From CBFDBF01 sp050291465 (GTDB lineage: Bacteria > Pseudomonadota > Gammaproteobacteria > Chromatiales > Chromatiaceae), in NCBI GenBank assembly GCA_050291465.1, contig JBNKJV010000016.1, positions 6,806 to 70,805 of the forward strand: DNA of 64,000 nt, read 5' to 3'. The notes beneath the pieces were generated by a model. It was given only the letters and a program-made list of their open reading frames with translations, made no database searches and was not told the DNA's origin. The position numbers were made by a program, and so were the translations under genes. Shown in pieces: positions 1 to 8,403 of the stretch (its first letter is position 1; each line of letters opens with the position of its first letter).

Positions 1-673
1 CATGCGCGCCTCCAGGATCTCGGAACAGATAACCCTGCAGACCGAGTATGGCTTCTGGGCCAGGGACGGGGACTCCTTTGTAAACATCCGTCAGATCCTG
101 CCGGGAGCCCGATTGAAGGATATATATATCTATGAGTTTTCCGAGGAGGGGAAACTGCGGCTGGCGACCCATGCCGGTTTTGCCCAGTACCGGGATAATC
201 GTTGGCTTTTGAGCGATATCCGGCAGAGTGAGTTCTCCGACGAAGGTGTGGTCAGCAGGCATCTTGATAACGCCTCCTGGGACTCCATGCTGAATCCGTC
301 GCTGTTGAATGTGGTGGTGGTAAGGCCCACTATGCTGCCGGCGTGGGGACTTTATCGCTATATTCGCTTTATGCATGAGAACGGGCAGAGCGCCATCCCC
401 TTCGAGGTGGCCTTCTGGAGCAAAATCGTGATGCCGCTGGTAACCCTGGTGATGGTTTTTCTCGCGGTTCCATTCGTATTCGGCGTTCTGCGGACGGTGG
501 GGATCGGTCCGCGCATCTTCGCCGGTACCGTGATCGGCACCGGTTTTTTCCTCCTGAACAAGGTGTTCAGTCACATGGCCGTGGTGTACGAGCTGAACCC
601 GCTTTTTGCCGCGTCCTTTCCCGCCTTCGCCATGCTGGCCCTCGGTTTCTGGGTGTTGCGCCGGGTACACTAG
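1..673 (+). CDS. lptG: LptG, LPS export permease, C-terminal part (5' truncated by window)
   Basis: Inner-membrane permease subunit of the LptB2FGC complex, which extracts lipopolysaccharide from the inner membrane and passes it to the periplasmic bridge. The visible 223 residues hold the end of the periplasmic beta-jellyroll (about 1-130, including the SLLNVVVVRP stretch that leads back to the membrane) and three membrane segments (about 138-160, 168-190 and 200-221), as in the last half of LptG. Full-length LptG is about 350-360 residues, so the N-terminal half lies left of the window and the ATG at position 2 is internal. LptF would be expected just upstream. It converges on the leftward RDD gene. 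LptF has the same fold, but the gene end and the neighbouring RDD gene favour LptG. Confidence 0.85.
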   Translation, partial: MRASRISEQITLQTEYGFWARDGDSFVNIRQILPGARLKDIYIYEFSEEGKLRLATHAGFAQYRDNRWLLSDIRQSEFSDEGVVSRHLDNASWDSMLNPSLLNVVVVRPTMLPAWGLYRYIRFMHENGQSAIPFEVAFWSKIVMPLVTLVMVFLAVPFVFGVLRTVGIGPRIFAGTVIGTGFFLLNKVFSHMAVVYELNPLFAASFPAFAMLALGFWVLRRVH

Positions 674-896
674 GTCCCGCCTGAACTCCTGGGATGGAGG
701 AAATGCAAAAAGGGTTGTTGGGAACAATCCTTGTCAGTGGGACGATTTCTATTGTTATCTTTTATCGCAGAGGACGTCGAGGTACGCGGAGATATGTAAT
801 TCGGCGTGGACGGAAATCAGTCGCACCTCTGCTCTCTCCGCGGTGAAATTAGCTGTTGCGACGGGCTGGCACCGCGGCCTTGTTTACGCCCGAGCG

Positions 897-1361
897 TCAG
901 TTCCTTGGCAGCACCACCAGGCGCGTGCCTGACAGGCGGTCGTGCCAGGCGAGCCGTTCCGGGTCTACCAGGATCCAGAGGAAGCCCAGCCCGCACGCGG
1001 TCCAGGAGAGGAGTGCGGCGAAGAACCGCAGAACGGTTCGGCCGACGGTTACCGGCCGGCCGTCGCGGCTGACCAGCTTCAGCCCCCACGCCCGCATGCC
1101 GACGGTCTGTCCCCCGCGCCGCCAGAACCAGGAGAAAAACAGCAGTGGTATAAGATCGAGCCAGATCAGGAACAGGGGGTTGTCGCCCAGATTTTTTGCC
1201 GCCTGCTCGCCGATAAGGATACCCACCGGCAGTGTTATCAATGCCGAGGCCACCACCAGCAGAGCCGCCAGCAGCAGCGAGTCATAGAATATCGCCGCCA
1301 GCCGGCGCAACAGGCCCGGGGATTCCGCGTGGCTGAGATCATTTTCCGTTCCGGTTGTCAT
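897..1361 (-). CDS. RDD family membrane protein
   Basis: Small integral membrane protein of the RDD family (154 residues). The family signature is visible: an Arg followed seven residues later by the Asp of YDSLLL at the start of the first membrane segment (about residues 19-45), a second segment (about 63-85), and a conserved tail reading DRLSGTRLVV. Three or four hydrophobic stretches are present. The exact function of most RDD proteins is unknown; a few have been linked to ion transport. It is the last gene of the leftward run, 20 bp after the DUF971-MoaD gene, and converges on lptG. An RDD gene next to lptFG is a recurring gammaproteobacterial arrangement. Confidence 0.8.
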   Translation of the reverse strand: MTTGTENDLSHAESPGLLRRLAAIFYDSLLLAALLVVASALITLPVGILIGEQAAKNLGDNPLFLIWLDLIPLLFFSWFWRRGGQTVGMRAWGLKLVSRDGRPVTVGRTVLRFFAALLSWTACGLGFLWILVDPERLAWHDRLSGTRLVVLPRN

Positions 1362-1381
1362 AGGGTGTTACCGCGGTAGGG

Positions 1382-2023
1382 TTATTCCGCCGGCGGCGGA
1401 TAGGGGGAGTTGGGAATCAGCGCCACTTCGTCACCGTCTTCGAGGCGGGTAAAGCTCTCCGAGAACTGCTTGTTCACGGTGACCCGGAACGAACCCTTCC
1501 GCAGCATGCGGGCGTAGGTCTGGCTTTTCCGGCACAGCCAGGCGAGTAGTTTCTCCACGTCGGTAACCGAGTCGGGGAGGGTTACCTCCTCCGATTCCTT
1601 GCCGAACTTCTTTACCAGGTAGGTAAAATACAGCAGCCGAATGCGACGCGGACCGGTGTCGGCTGTCGCTTCCCGGGAGTAGCCGCTCTGTTCCAGGCGC
1701 CGGAGATAGCCTTCCCAGTTTTCTTTCTGCTTCTCTCCCAGTTCATACAGGGTATCCCAGGAGTAGATCCCGGTGTCATGGCCGTCATCGAAATGGAGCC
1801 GGACGGCGTACTGCCCCTGAGGTTCTATCTGTTTGATATTGACCTCTTCCTTGCCCGTCACCGGTCCATCCAGGGTGCGAACCTCCTTGGCGGGGGAGAA
1901 GACACGCAGATATTCGCAGGGGAGTTCGAAGCGCTTGCCGTCGGCGAATTCGATAACCAATAGCCTGGATTTGCTATGGAGATTGATGGCCAGCGGCTGT
2001 TTTGTGGCTGATTTCTCGGTCAT
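1382..2023 (-). CDS. DUF971 (GBBH-like N) - MoaD/ThiS-like fusion protein
   Basis: Two-domain protein of 213 residues. Residues about 12-110 match the DUF971/GBBH-like N-terminal domain: a beta-rich start, the FELPCEYLRVFSP motif and a GIYSWDTLYELG end. Residues about 127-208 look like a MoaD/ThiS beta-grasp domain, starting IRLLYFTYLVKKFG and ending with the LEDGDEVALIPNSPYPP motif typical of MoaD. MoaD normally ends in Gly-Gly, which is adenylated and thiocarboxylated; here the chain ends PYPPPAE, so it should not work as a sulfur carrier in the usual way. It lies 63 bp downstream of the radical SAM gene in the leftward run. The domain calls rest on motif recognition and the function is unknown. 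Confidence 0.7.
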   Translation of the reverse strand: MTEKSATKQPLAINLHSKSRLLVIEFADGKRFELPCEYLRVFSPAKEVRTLDGPVTGKEEVNIKQIEPQGQYAVRLHFDDGHDTGIYSWDTLYELGEKQKENWEGYLRRLEQSGYSREATADTGPRRIRLLYFTYLVKKFGKESEEVTLPDSVTDVEKLLAWLCRKSQTYARMLRKGSFRVTVNKQFSESFTRLEDGDEVALIPNSPYPPPAE

Positions 2024-2086
2024 CTTGGGAATAATCAGAGGTTCTTCGGGGCCGGGATGGTTACACAGCCGGGGGTGAGGTTCAAG

Positions 2087-2683
2087 TCACCCAACCCGCC
2101 CCAGGGTCCGCCGGCGGAATTCCACCCCCAGCTTCCGGGCGATTTGTTCGCAGGCCGCAATGTCCACCCCTTCCAGTCCGTCGATGGCGGTGGCCGAGAC
2201 CTCGGAAATGTAATCAGGGGCTAGTTTAAGGAACTCCAGCATGGCACTGTAGGAGCCGGGCAAGGCCGGAAGGCAGTGACGGTTGTAGACCTCTTCATTC
2301 TGGGCGTTCAGTGATACCGATAGGCTGTCCACACAATCCGCCAGTTCCGGCAGTACGTTACGTTTATGCACCAGATTGGCCAGACCGTCGGTATTGATCC
2401 TTACCTTGCCGCCCCGGGCCTTGATCCAACGGGCGACCTCCAGCAGGACCTTAAGCCGTAGGGTCGGTTCGCCATAGCCGCAGAACACCACTTCCGAGTA
2501 AGCCGTAGGGTCGTCGATACTGGCGATGATCTCCTCCGCGGAGGGGCGGTGGTCCAGGGCCAGATCATAATCGTGGACCTGAAAACTGCCCAGGTTCTTC
2601 GGGCAGAAGGCGCATTCCAGGGTGCAGCGGTCGGTGATATTCAGATAGAGCCGGTCGCCGATGCGATAACTGATCTCTCCCAC
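2087..2683 (-). CDS. TatD family-associated radical SAM protein
   Basis: Radical SAM enzyme of 198 residues. The [4Fe-4S]-binding CX3CX2C motif is C20, C24 and C27, directly after YLNITDRC; the GGE-like strand is VVFCGYGEPTLR, followed by a VRINTDGLANL strand. This combination matches the radical SAM family that is usually encoded beside or fused to TatD nucleases (TIGR04038-type). The reaction is unknown. The start is GTG, directly abutting the stop codon of the HDOD gene upstream, so the two are probably translationally coupled. In this window the tatD gene lies about 16 kb away, so the usual pairing is broken up. Confidence 0.78.
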   Translation of the reverse strand: MGEISYRIGDRLYLNITDRCTLECAFCPKNLGSFQVHDYDLALDHRPSAEEIIASIDDPTAYSEVVFCGYGEPTLRLKVLLEVARWIKARGGKVRINTDGLANLVHKRNVLPELADCVDSLSVSLNAQNEEVYNRHCLPALPGSYSAMLEFLKLAPDYISEVSATAIDGLEGVDIAACEQIARKLGVEFRRRTLGRVG

Positions 2684-4069
2684 TTATCGTCCCCCCGCCA
2701 ACTGGTTACAGAGTTGCTGGCAGAGTTGCTTAAACCTTCCGTAGCCGTCCTCGTTAAGGGTTTCCGGGTTTTCCGTGTCGGCGTACAGGAGTCCGACCGG
2801 TTTGTTGCGTACATATATGGACATTATAAAAAAACCTCTATTATCGACAGCTTCCCGCAATACCTCCGGGATCAGAGGCAGGTACTTCTCCCGGTTATCA
2901 TCGTTTAACCAGAAGGCCTGGGGTTTGGACAGAAGTACGGAAAACAGATTACGCTTATCCCGTCGGCAGTTGAAACGGCGAAGGGGGTCATCTTTATCGC
3001 CTCCCGTTACGAATCGTGCCTTGATCCCTCTGCGGTCGCGGTTGAGCACGGCAAACATGACCCGGTCCAGGCCGATCTCCTTCCGCATACGGGTGGTAAT
3101 CCTGGCAAGCTGCTGCTGGAGTGCATTGGCAGGGATGGGGATGGCAGTGGTCTCCGCTGCGGCATCCGCCGCCGCGAGAGCAGGCGCCTGTTCCGCCGCC
3201 TGCCCGGGATCCGGGGAGAGGCTCACCAGACTTGCGGCGGTGAGGGGCAGCGGCAGCGCCAGTATATCCCGGGCGGTCTCCGCGGCCAGGGAATGGAGTC
3301 TGGCGCCGGCGTGGTCGGGGGAAATCAGCAGGATTTCGGCCAGGAGGTCCGTAAGGTCCCTGGTCTCCGCGCTGCCCCAGTCCCGTTCCGTCTCCCGCGC
3401 CAGAGCCGTCGCCAGCACCACCTTTTGCGGCCGGGTCTGCAACGGCCAGCCCTCGGACAGGGCGGAAGCGACCAGCGGTGGCAAACGCCACAGTTCGGCC
3501 AGGGCCATACCGAGCTGTTGCAGGGTGAAGCCGAGCACGGCCCGGGATCCGCTGGCATAATCGGCACCGGCGGCAACGCGGGCTTCGATCCGATCCATCT
3601 CTTCTATGGCGTGGGTGCGCAGGGCCATTTCCCCGCAATTAAAAAGGAGCGCCGCGAGCCCAAGCTCGTCAGGATTGCTATCCTCTCTATCGAGGCCCCA
3701 GCGGTGGGCGTAGTGGGAGGCGTGGAAGGCCCGGGAGTAGCAATGCGCCAGGCCCGTCCTGACCCGGCCCTCAGGTATCTGTTCCAGTACCGGCAGTCGT
3801 TGCAGGAGATTCGAGAGCGAGGTCTGTCCCAATAGTGAGATGGCATGGGCCAGGCTGCCGGGTGCTTCCTTGGGGGATCCCGCGGCGCCGGCGTAGTGGC
3901 GGAACAGGTCCAGGGAGAATCCCGGATCGCGGCCGATAATCCGCTGCAGGTCGGTATTAGTGGCGCTGCTGCTGTTCAATAATCGGATGACCCGGACCTT
4001 GGACGCGGCCATCGCCGGCAGGGGGCGTTTCCCAAGGAATTGAATCCATTCACCGAGGGTTTTTGGCAT
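2684..4069 (-). CDS. HDOD domain protein with C-terminal GAF-like domain
   Basis: Signalling protein of about 461 residues. The N-terminal 220 residues form an HDOD domain (LQRIIGRDPGFSLDLFRHY, then an AISLLGQTSLSNLLQRLP stretch), a relative of HD phosphohydrolases that has lost most metal ligands and usually acts in regulation. An Ala/Pro-rich linker (about 285-310) leads to a GAF-like domain (about 310-455; DRVMFAVLNRDRRGI, FIMSIYVRNKPVGLLYADT). I chose the ATG at 4069 rather than 4087 because a GGAGG lies 10 nt upstream of it, inside the longer frame. First gene of the leftward run, with only 29 bp separating it from the divergent hydrolase gene. The ligand of the GAF-like part is not predictable. 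Confidence 0.78.
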   Translation of the reverse strand: MPKTLGEWIQFLGKRPLPAMAASKVRVIRLLNSSSATNTDLQRIIGRDPGFSLDLFRHYAGAAGSPKEAPGSLAHAISLLGQTSLSNLLQRLPVLEQIPEGRVRTGLAHCYSRAFHASHYAHRWGLDREDSNPDELGLAALLFNCGEMALRTHAIEEMDRIEARVAAGADYASGSRAVLGFTLQQLGMALAELWRLPPLVASALSEGWPLQTRPQKVVLATALARETERDWGSAETRDLTDLLAEILLISPDHAGARLHSLAAETARDILALPLPLTAASLVSLSPDPGQAAEQAPALAAADAAAETTAIPIPANALQQQLARITTRMRKEIGLDRVMFAVLNRDRRGIKARFVTGGDKDDPLRRFNCRRDKRNLFSVLLSKPQAFWLNDDNREKYLPLIPEVLREAVDNRGFFIMSIYVRNKPVGLLYADTENPETLNEDGYGRFKQLCQQLCNQLAGGR

Positions 4070-4098
4070 ATGCGACCGTCCTCCCATGAAAGCGGATT

Positions 4099-4785
4099 AT
4101 GAAAGCACAAGATAGGAATAATGGAAACCTAAACCCCACCCGGGACAGGGAAGGAGGGGCGGTGGTGCTGGTGCACGGCATCTGGATGACCGGGCTGGAG
4201 ATGAGATGGCTGGGGTTACGGTTGGCGAGCTGCGGTTTTTCACCGAGCCATTTTCATTACCGTTCCATCCACCGCTCTCCGGCAGAGAATGCACGGCAGC
4301 TGGGCTATTATCTGAAACGGCTGAATGCCGATCAGATCCATCTCGTGGGCCACAGCCTGGGCGGCATCGTACTGCTGCACCTGTTTGAACAGTTTTCCGA
4401 TCTGCCGCCGGGCCGGGTGGTCCTGATGGGTTCGCCGGTACTGGGCAGCGGTGTGGCGGAGCATATGGCCGGGTCCCGTTGGTTGCGGCCGATTCTGGGA
4501 CGCAGCACGGAGCGGGGCCTTCTGGGGGACGCCCCGGCCTGGACCGCGTGCCGGGATCTGGGGGTGATTGCCGGAACCCTGGGGGTGGGGGTGGGGCGAA
4601 TCCTGGGTGGGTTTGCGGCGCCCGGCGACGGTACCGTTGCGGTAGCGGAGGCCGGGCTTCCCGGGGCCGCTCTGCGCATAATGGATACCAGCCACACCAG
4701 CATGCTTTTCTCCCCGGCGGTGGCCCGTGAGGTGTGTCACTTTCTGCACCATGGATACTTTTCAGGGACTGAACCGGCGGCATAG
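4099..4785 (+). CDS. Alpha/beta hydrolase (PGAP1/lipase-like)
   Basis: Serine hydrolase of 228 residues, probably cytoplasmic because there is no signal peptide. The start of the fold is AVVLVHGIWM (oxyanion-hole HG at 26-27). The nucleophile elbow is GHSLGG with Ser86; likely acid and base are Asp177 (PGDGTV) and His199 (TSHTSM), in correct order and spacing. The core resembles the PGAP1/esterase-like group often annotated as alpha/beta hydrolase or triacylglycerol lipase; the substrate is unknown. It is transcribed away from the HDOD gene with a 29-bp gap, so the two promoters must overlap or lie inside the genes. About 105 bp separates it from yebC. Confidence 0.78.
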   Translation: MKAQDRNNGNLNPTRDREGGAVVLVHGIWMTGLEMRWLGLRLASCGFSPSHFHYRSIHRSPAENARQLGYYLKRLNADQIHLVGHSLGGIVLLHLFEQFSDLPPGRVVLMGSPVLGSGVAEHMAGSRWLRPILGRSTERGLLGDAPAWTACRDLGVIAGTLGVGVGRILGGFAAPGDGTVAVAEAGLPGAALRIMDTSHTSMLFSPAVAREVCHFLHHGYFSGTEPAA

Positions 4786-4890
4786 ATACCCGGGGCCCGA
4801 GTTTCTGAGTGACTTCCGGAGTGGTAAACTTCCTTCCCAATTAGGGTGCCTCCGATTAAAGGCTCCTGGTACGAATTGAGAGGGTAATAC

Positions 4891-5637
4891 ATGGCTGGAC
4901 ACAGTAAATGGGCCAATATCAAACATAAAAAAGCGGCCAACGACAAAAAACGGGGAAAGATCTGGACCAAACTGCTGCGGGAAGTGACGGTGGCGGCTAA
5001 GGAAGGCGGTGGTGATGTGGATACCAATCCAAGATTGCGCCTGGCGGTGGATAAGGCCAACGGCGCCAATGTTCCCAAGGACACCATCGATCGCGCGGTC
5101 AAGCGTGGTGCCGGAGCGGGTGAAGGTGACAACTACGACGAGATCCGCTACGAGGGGTACGGCCCCGGGGGCACGGCGGTGCTGGTGGACTGCATGACGG
5201 ATAACCGTAACCGTACCGCGTCCGAGGTGCGGCACGCCTTTACCAAACACGGTGGTAACCTGGGTACCGACGGTTCGGTAGCCTATCTATTCAGCAAGCA
5301 GGGCATTATCAGTTACGCCCCGGGGGCGAATGAGGATGCCCTCATGGAGGCGGCCCTGGAAGCGGGGGCCGACGACGTGGTGACCAACGATGACGGTTCC
5401 GTTGATGTGTTGACCACGCCGGAGGGTTTCTCCGAAATCAAGGATGCCATGGTGGCCGCCGGACATGCGCCGGATAACGCCGAGGTGACCTTCGAAGCGT
5501 CCACCAGAACCGAGCTGGACCAGGAAACGGCTGAAAAGTTATTGAAGATGGTGGATGCTCTGGAAGATCTGGACGATGTGCAGGAGGTCTATACCAACGC
5601 CGATATCGCCGACGAAATCCTGGAGGCTCTGGAGTAA
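4891..5637 (+). CDS. yebC: YebC/PmpR family protein
   Basis: Member of the YebC/TACO1/PmpR family, 248 residues, full length. The N-terminal signature MAGHSKWANIKHKK and the middle motif YEGYGPGGTAVLVD are present. The family includes DNA-binding transcription regulators (PmpR) and members that help ribosomes through proline stretches (the TACO1/YebC line); this copy cannot be assigned to either role from sequence. It sits directly upstream of ruvCAB, the classical gammaproteobacterial arrangement. A weak GAGGG ribosome-binding site lies about 10 nt ahead of the ATG. Confidence 0.95.
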   Translation: MAGHSKWANIKHKKAANDKKRGKIWTKLLREVTVAAKEGGGDVDTNPRLRLAVDKANGANVPKDTIDRAVKRGAGAGEGDNYDEIRYEGYGPGGTAVLVDCMTDNRNRTASEVRHAFTKHGGNLGTDGSVAYLFSKQGIISYAPGANEDALMEAALEAGADDVVTNDDGSVDVLTTPEGFSEIKDAMVAAGHAPDNAEVTFEASTRTELDQETAEKLLKMVDALEDLDDVQEVYTNADIADEILEALE

Positions 5638-5764
5638 TGGAGCGGCGCCCGATGGCGCTATCGCGGAAACACCGTTACACACAGCCTGTGTGACAGATCG
5701 GAATAGATCCTGGAGGAATAGAGCACTGTCATCCCGCGGCCGTCAAGCCAACAGATCCGAGTCC

Positions 5765-6271
5765 ATGCGCCGCATCCTCGGTATCGATCCCGGTTCCCGG
5801 ATCACCGGGTACGGGGTGATCGACAGTGACGGTACCAGAAGCGTCCACGTGGTCAGCGGCTGCATCACCACCAAGGGGGAGGATCTCGCGCAGCGGCTGG
5901 GGGAAATATATCGGGGGATTGCTGAAGTCATCGCCGATCACCGGCCGCAGGAGATGGCGGTGGAGCAGGTCTTTGTGGCAAAGAATGCGGCATCGGCGCT
6001 GAAACTGGGTCAGGCCCGTGGGGCGGCCATATGTGCCGGGGTGGTGGCCGGTCTGACGGTCACTGAATATACGCCGCGGATGATTAAACAGGCGGTGGTC
6101 GGTACCGGTGCCGCCGCCAAGGGACAGGTCGAACACATGGTAAAGCTGATACTTCAGGTGAAGGGGGACCTGACCGCGGATCAGAGTGATGCGCTGGCGG
6201 TGGCCATCAGTCACGCCCATTCCGGGAGCACCCTGCAGAAACTGGCGCAGGCCATGGGGGAAAAGGGATGA
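5765..6271 (+). CDS. ruvC: RuvC, Holliday junction resolvase
   Basis: Endonuclease that cuts Holliday junctions symmetrically as a dimer, working with RuvAB. 168 residues, the usual length. The RNase H-like core is clear: ILGIDPGSR with the first catalytic Asp, the Glu of MAVEQVF, and the Asp pair of TADQSDALAVA. I chose the ATG at 5765 because the family starts with MRRILGIDPG; the open frame extends 70 codons further upstream without similarity. Its stop overlaps the ruvA start in an ATGA, so the two are translationally coupled. Confidence 0.96.
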   Translation: MRRILGIDPGSRITGYGVIDSDGTRSVHVVSGCITTKGEDLAQRLGEIYRGIAEVIADHRPQEMAVEQVFVAKNAASALKLGQARGAAICAGVVAGLTVTEYTPRMIKQAVVGTGAAAKGQVEHMVKLILQVKGDLTADQSDALAVAISHAHSGSTLQKLAQAMGEKG

Positions 6272-6873
6272 TCGGCCGGCTGCGCGGGGAGATCGTCAGC
6301 AAACATCCGCCTTTTCTGCTGCTGGAAGTGAACGGTGTGGGCTACGAAGTGGAAGCACCCATGTCCACCTTCTACGATCTGCCGTCGCCGGGAGAACAGG
6401 TAACGCTTCTGACCCATCTGGTGGTGCGGGAGGACGCCCACGTCCTCTACGGATTCGGCAGCGAGTCGGAGCGATCCCTGTTTCGGGCCCTGCTCAAGGT
6501 CAGCGGCGTGGGGGCGAAAATGGCCCTTGCCATTCTTTCCGGCATGAGCGCCGAAGCCTTTGCCGCATGTGTTCAGGGTGACGATGTCTCCACCCTGGTA
6601 CGATTACCCGGGATCGGCAAAAAAACCGCGGAGCGCTTGATTGTGGAGATGCGGGACCGTCTTGAAAAGCTGGGAATGGCGGACGGCGTAGCCGTAACAT
6701 CGGTCATGGCGGCGGAGCGGCCGGGTGAGACGCCGGTGGCCGAGGCGGTGGGGGCCCTGATGGCCCTCGGATACAAGCCCAATGACGCCAGTCGCATGGT
6801 ACGCGGCGTGGAACAGCAAGGGCTCTCCAGCGAGGAACTGATCCGCGCCGCGCTCAAGAGCGTGGCCGGATAG
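6268..6873 (+). CDS. ruvA: RuvA, Holliday junction branch migration subunit
   Basis: DNA-binding tetramer that holds the four-way junction flat while RuvB pumps the arms. 201 residues. Domain I is an OB fold (MIGRLRGEIVSK, residues 1-65). Domain II holds two helix-hairpin-helix motifs (LLKVSGVGAKMAL near 70-85 and LVRLPGIGKKTAERL near 107-122). Domain III (about 155-201) is the RuvB-binding helical part. The start overlaps the ruvC stop. A 56-bp gap containing a heptamer repeat separates it from ruvB. Confidence 0.96.
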   Translation: MIGRLRGEIVSKHPPFLLLEVNGVGYEVEAPMSTFYDLPSPGEQVTLLTHLVVREDAHVLYGFGSESERSLFRALLKVSGVGAKMALAILSGMSAEAFAACVQGDDVSTLVRLPGIGKKTAERLIVEMRDRLEKLGMADGVAVTSVMAAERPGETPVAEAVGALMALGYKPNDASRMVRGVEQQGLSSEELIRAALKSVAG

Positions 6874-6895
6874 GTCTGGAAACATCCCTAATAAC

Positions 6896-6923
6896 CGACA
6901 ACTGATAACTGATAACTGATAAC
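6896..6923. repeat. Tandem heptamer repeat, 4 units, ruvA-ruvB gap
   Basis: Four head-to-tail 7-bp units, CGACAAC then TGATAAC three times, ending 6 bp before the ruvB start codon. The same heptamer family occurs at 13826-13904, 26177-26239 and 26314-26376. The repeat takes the place where the ruvB ribosome-binding site should be; the 6 bases between it and ATG are TCCCCC. Confidence 0.85.
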
Positions 6924-6929
6924 TCCCCC

Positions 6930-7979
6930 ATGTCCCCTCCCGATCGAATCATCTCCCCCGAGGCCGGCTCCGAAGACGCTGCCATGGATCGCGCCATCCG
7001 GCCCCGGCAACTGCAGGAGTATGTGGGTCAGCCGGTGGTGCGGGAGCAGATGGAGATCTTTATTCATGCGGCGCGGGAGCGGAACGAGGCCCTGGACCAT
7101 GTGCTTATATTCGGTCCCCCGGGTCTGGGGAAGACCACCCTGGCGCACATCATCGCCAACGAGATGGGTGTCAACATACGCCACACCTCCGGCCCGGTGC
7201 TGGAAAAGCCGGGTGACCTGGCGGCCCTTTTGACCAACCTCGAACCCCATGACGTGCTTTTCGTGGATGAGATCCACCGCCTCAGTCCGGTGGTGGAAGA
7301 GGTGCTTTATCCGGCCATGGAGGACTATCAGCTGGATATCCTGATCGGCGAGGGTCCGGCGGCCCGCTCCATCAAGCTGGACCTTCCGCCCTTCACCCTG
7401 GTGGGCGCCACCACCCGTGCGGGTCTGCTGACGTCACCGTTGCGTGACCGTTTCGGGATCGTTCAGCGGTTGGAGTTCTATTGCACGGAAGATCTCACCC
7501 ATATCGTGCGGCGTTCCGCCGGAATTCTGGATATCGAGACCGACCCGGAGGGTGCCAGGGAGATCGCCTGCCGCTCCCGCGGAACACCGCGTATCGCCAA
7601 CCGGCTGTTGCGGCGGGTGCGGGATTATGCCCAGGTCAAGGCGGAGGGCAGGATCACGGCTGAGGTGGCGGATCGGGCCCTGGGGATGCTGAAGGTGGAC
7701 GGCAACGGTTTCGATATCATGGACCGTAAGCTGCTCTCGGCGGTGATAGAAAAGTTTGACGGCGGACCGGTGGGTGTGGACAGCCTGGCGGCTGCTATCG
7801 GCGAGGAGCGGGGGACTATCGAGGATGTATTGGAGCCGTACCTGATTCAGCAGGGTTTCCTGATGCGTACCCCTCGCGGGAGGACGGCCACCCGGGCCGC
7901 GTATCAGCACTTCGGCCTTACGCCGAAGCCGCAGACCGAGGATGCGCCTGCCTCCGGCAGGGATCTGTTCGAAGAATAA
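6930..7979 (+). CDS. ruvB: RuvB, Holliday junction branch migration helicase
   Basis: Hexameric AAA+ motor that drives branch migration of Holliday junctions. 349 residues. Walker A is GPPGLGKTT (near residue 65), Walker B is LFVDEIHRL, sensor 1 lies around GATTRAGLLTSPLRDRFG with the arginine finger, and the C-terminal winged helix ends with TPRGR. No Shine-Dalgarno sequence is visible ahead of the ATG; the preceding bases are a heptamer repeat plus CCCCC. ybgC starts 4 bp after the stop, linking DNA repair and envelope genes in one unit. Confidence 0.96.
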   Translation: MSPPDRIISPEAGSEDAAMDRAIRPRQLQEYVGQPVVREQMEIFIHAARERNEALDHVLIFGPPGLGKTTLAHIIANEMGVNIRHTSGPVLEKPGDLAALLTNLEPHDVLFVDEIHRLSPVVEEVLYPAMEDYQLDILIGEGPAARSIKLDLPPFTLVGATTRAGLLTSPLRDRFGIVQRLEFYCTEDLTHIVRRSAGILDIETDPEGAREIACRSRGTPRIANRLLRRVRDYAQVKAEGRITAEVADRALGMLKVDGNGFDIMDRKLLSAVIEKFDGGPVGVDSLAAAIGEERGTIEDVLEPYLIQQGFLMRTPRGRTATRAAYQHFGLTPKPQTEDAPASGRDLFEE

Positions 7980-7983
7980 GGTT

Positions 7984-8403
7984 ATGAATTCAACCAGGGA
8001 ATTTATCTGGCCGGTAAGGGTCTACTACGAGGATACCGATTCGGGGGGGGTGGTTTATTACGCCAATTACCTGAAATTTATGGAGCGGGCGCGCAGTGAG
8101 TGGTTGCGCAGTCTCGGATTCGAACAGGACCGGTTGATCGAGGAGGATAACGTCATCTTCGCGGTACGCCGGGTTGAAGTGGATTTCCATGCGCCCGCCC
8201 GCTTTAACGATGCGCTGTTGGTGAGCGTGCGGTTGATGCAACAAAAAAAGGTAAGCATGACTTTCCAGCAAGAGATCAAAGAAGAAAAAAGCGGACAACT
8301 CCTGTGCAGCGGCAGCGTGCAGATCGCGAGTATCGCGGCTGATCGGTTTCGTCCCTGCGCCATTCCAGAGCGCCTGGCACGGGAGATAGCCGATGCAGAG
8401 TGA
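7984..8403 (+). CDS. ybgC: YbgC, tol-pal associated acyl-CoA thioesterase
   Basis: Hot-dog fold acyl-CoA thioesterase of 139 residues, first gene of the tol-pal group. The family motif YYEDTDSGGVVYYANYL carries the catalytic Asp and leads into the long hot-dog helix. YbgC proteins act on acyl-CoA or acyl-ACP and have been linked to phospholipid metabolism at the membrane. I chose the ATG at 7984 because the family begins shortly before PVRVYYEDTD. Its 3' end overlaps tolQ by 11 bp. A run of eight G (8043-8050) lies inside the catalytic motif codons; the frame is intact. Confidence 0.92.
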   Translation: MNSTREFIWPVRVYYEDTDSGGVVYYANYLKFMERARSEWLRSLGFEQDRLIEEDNVIFAVRRVEVDFHAPARFNDALLVSVRLMQQKKVSMTFQQEIKEEKSGQLLCSGSVQIASIAADRFRPCAIPERLAREIADAE

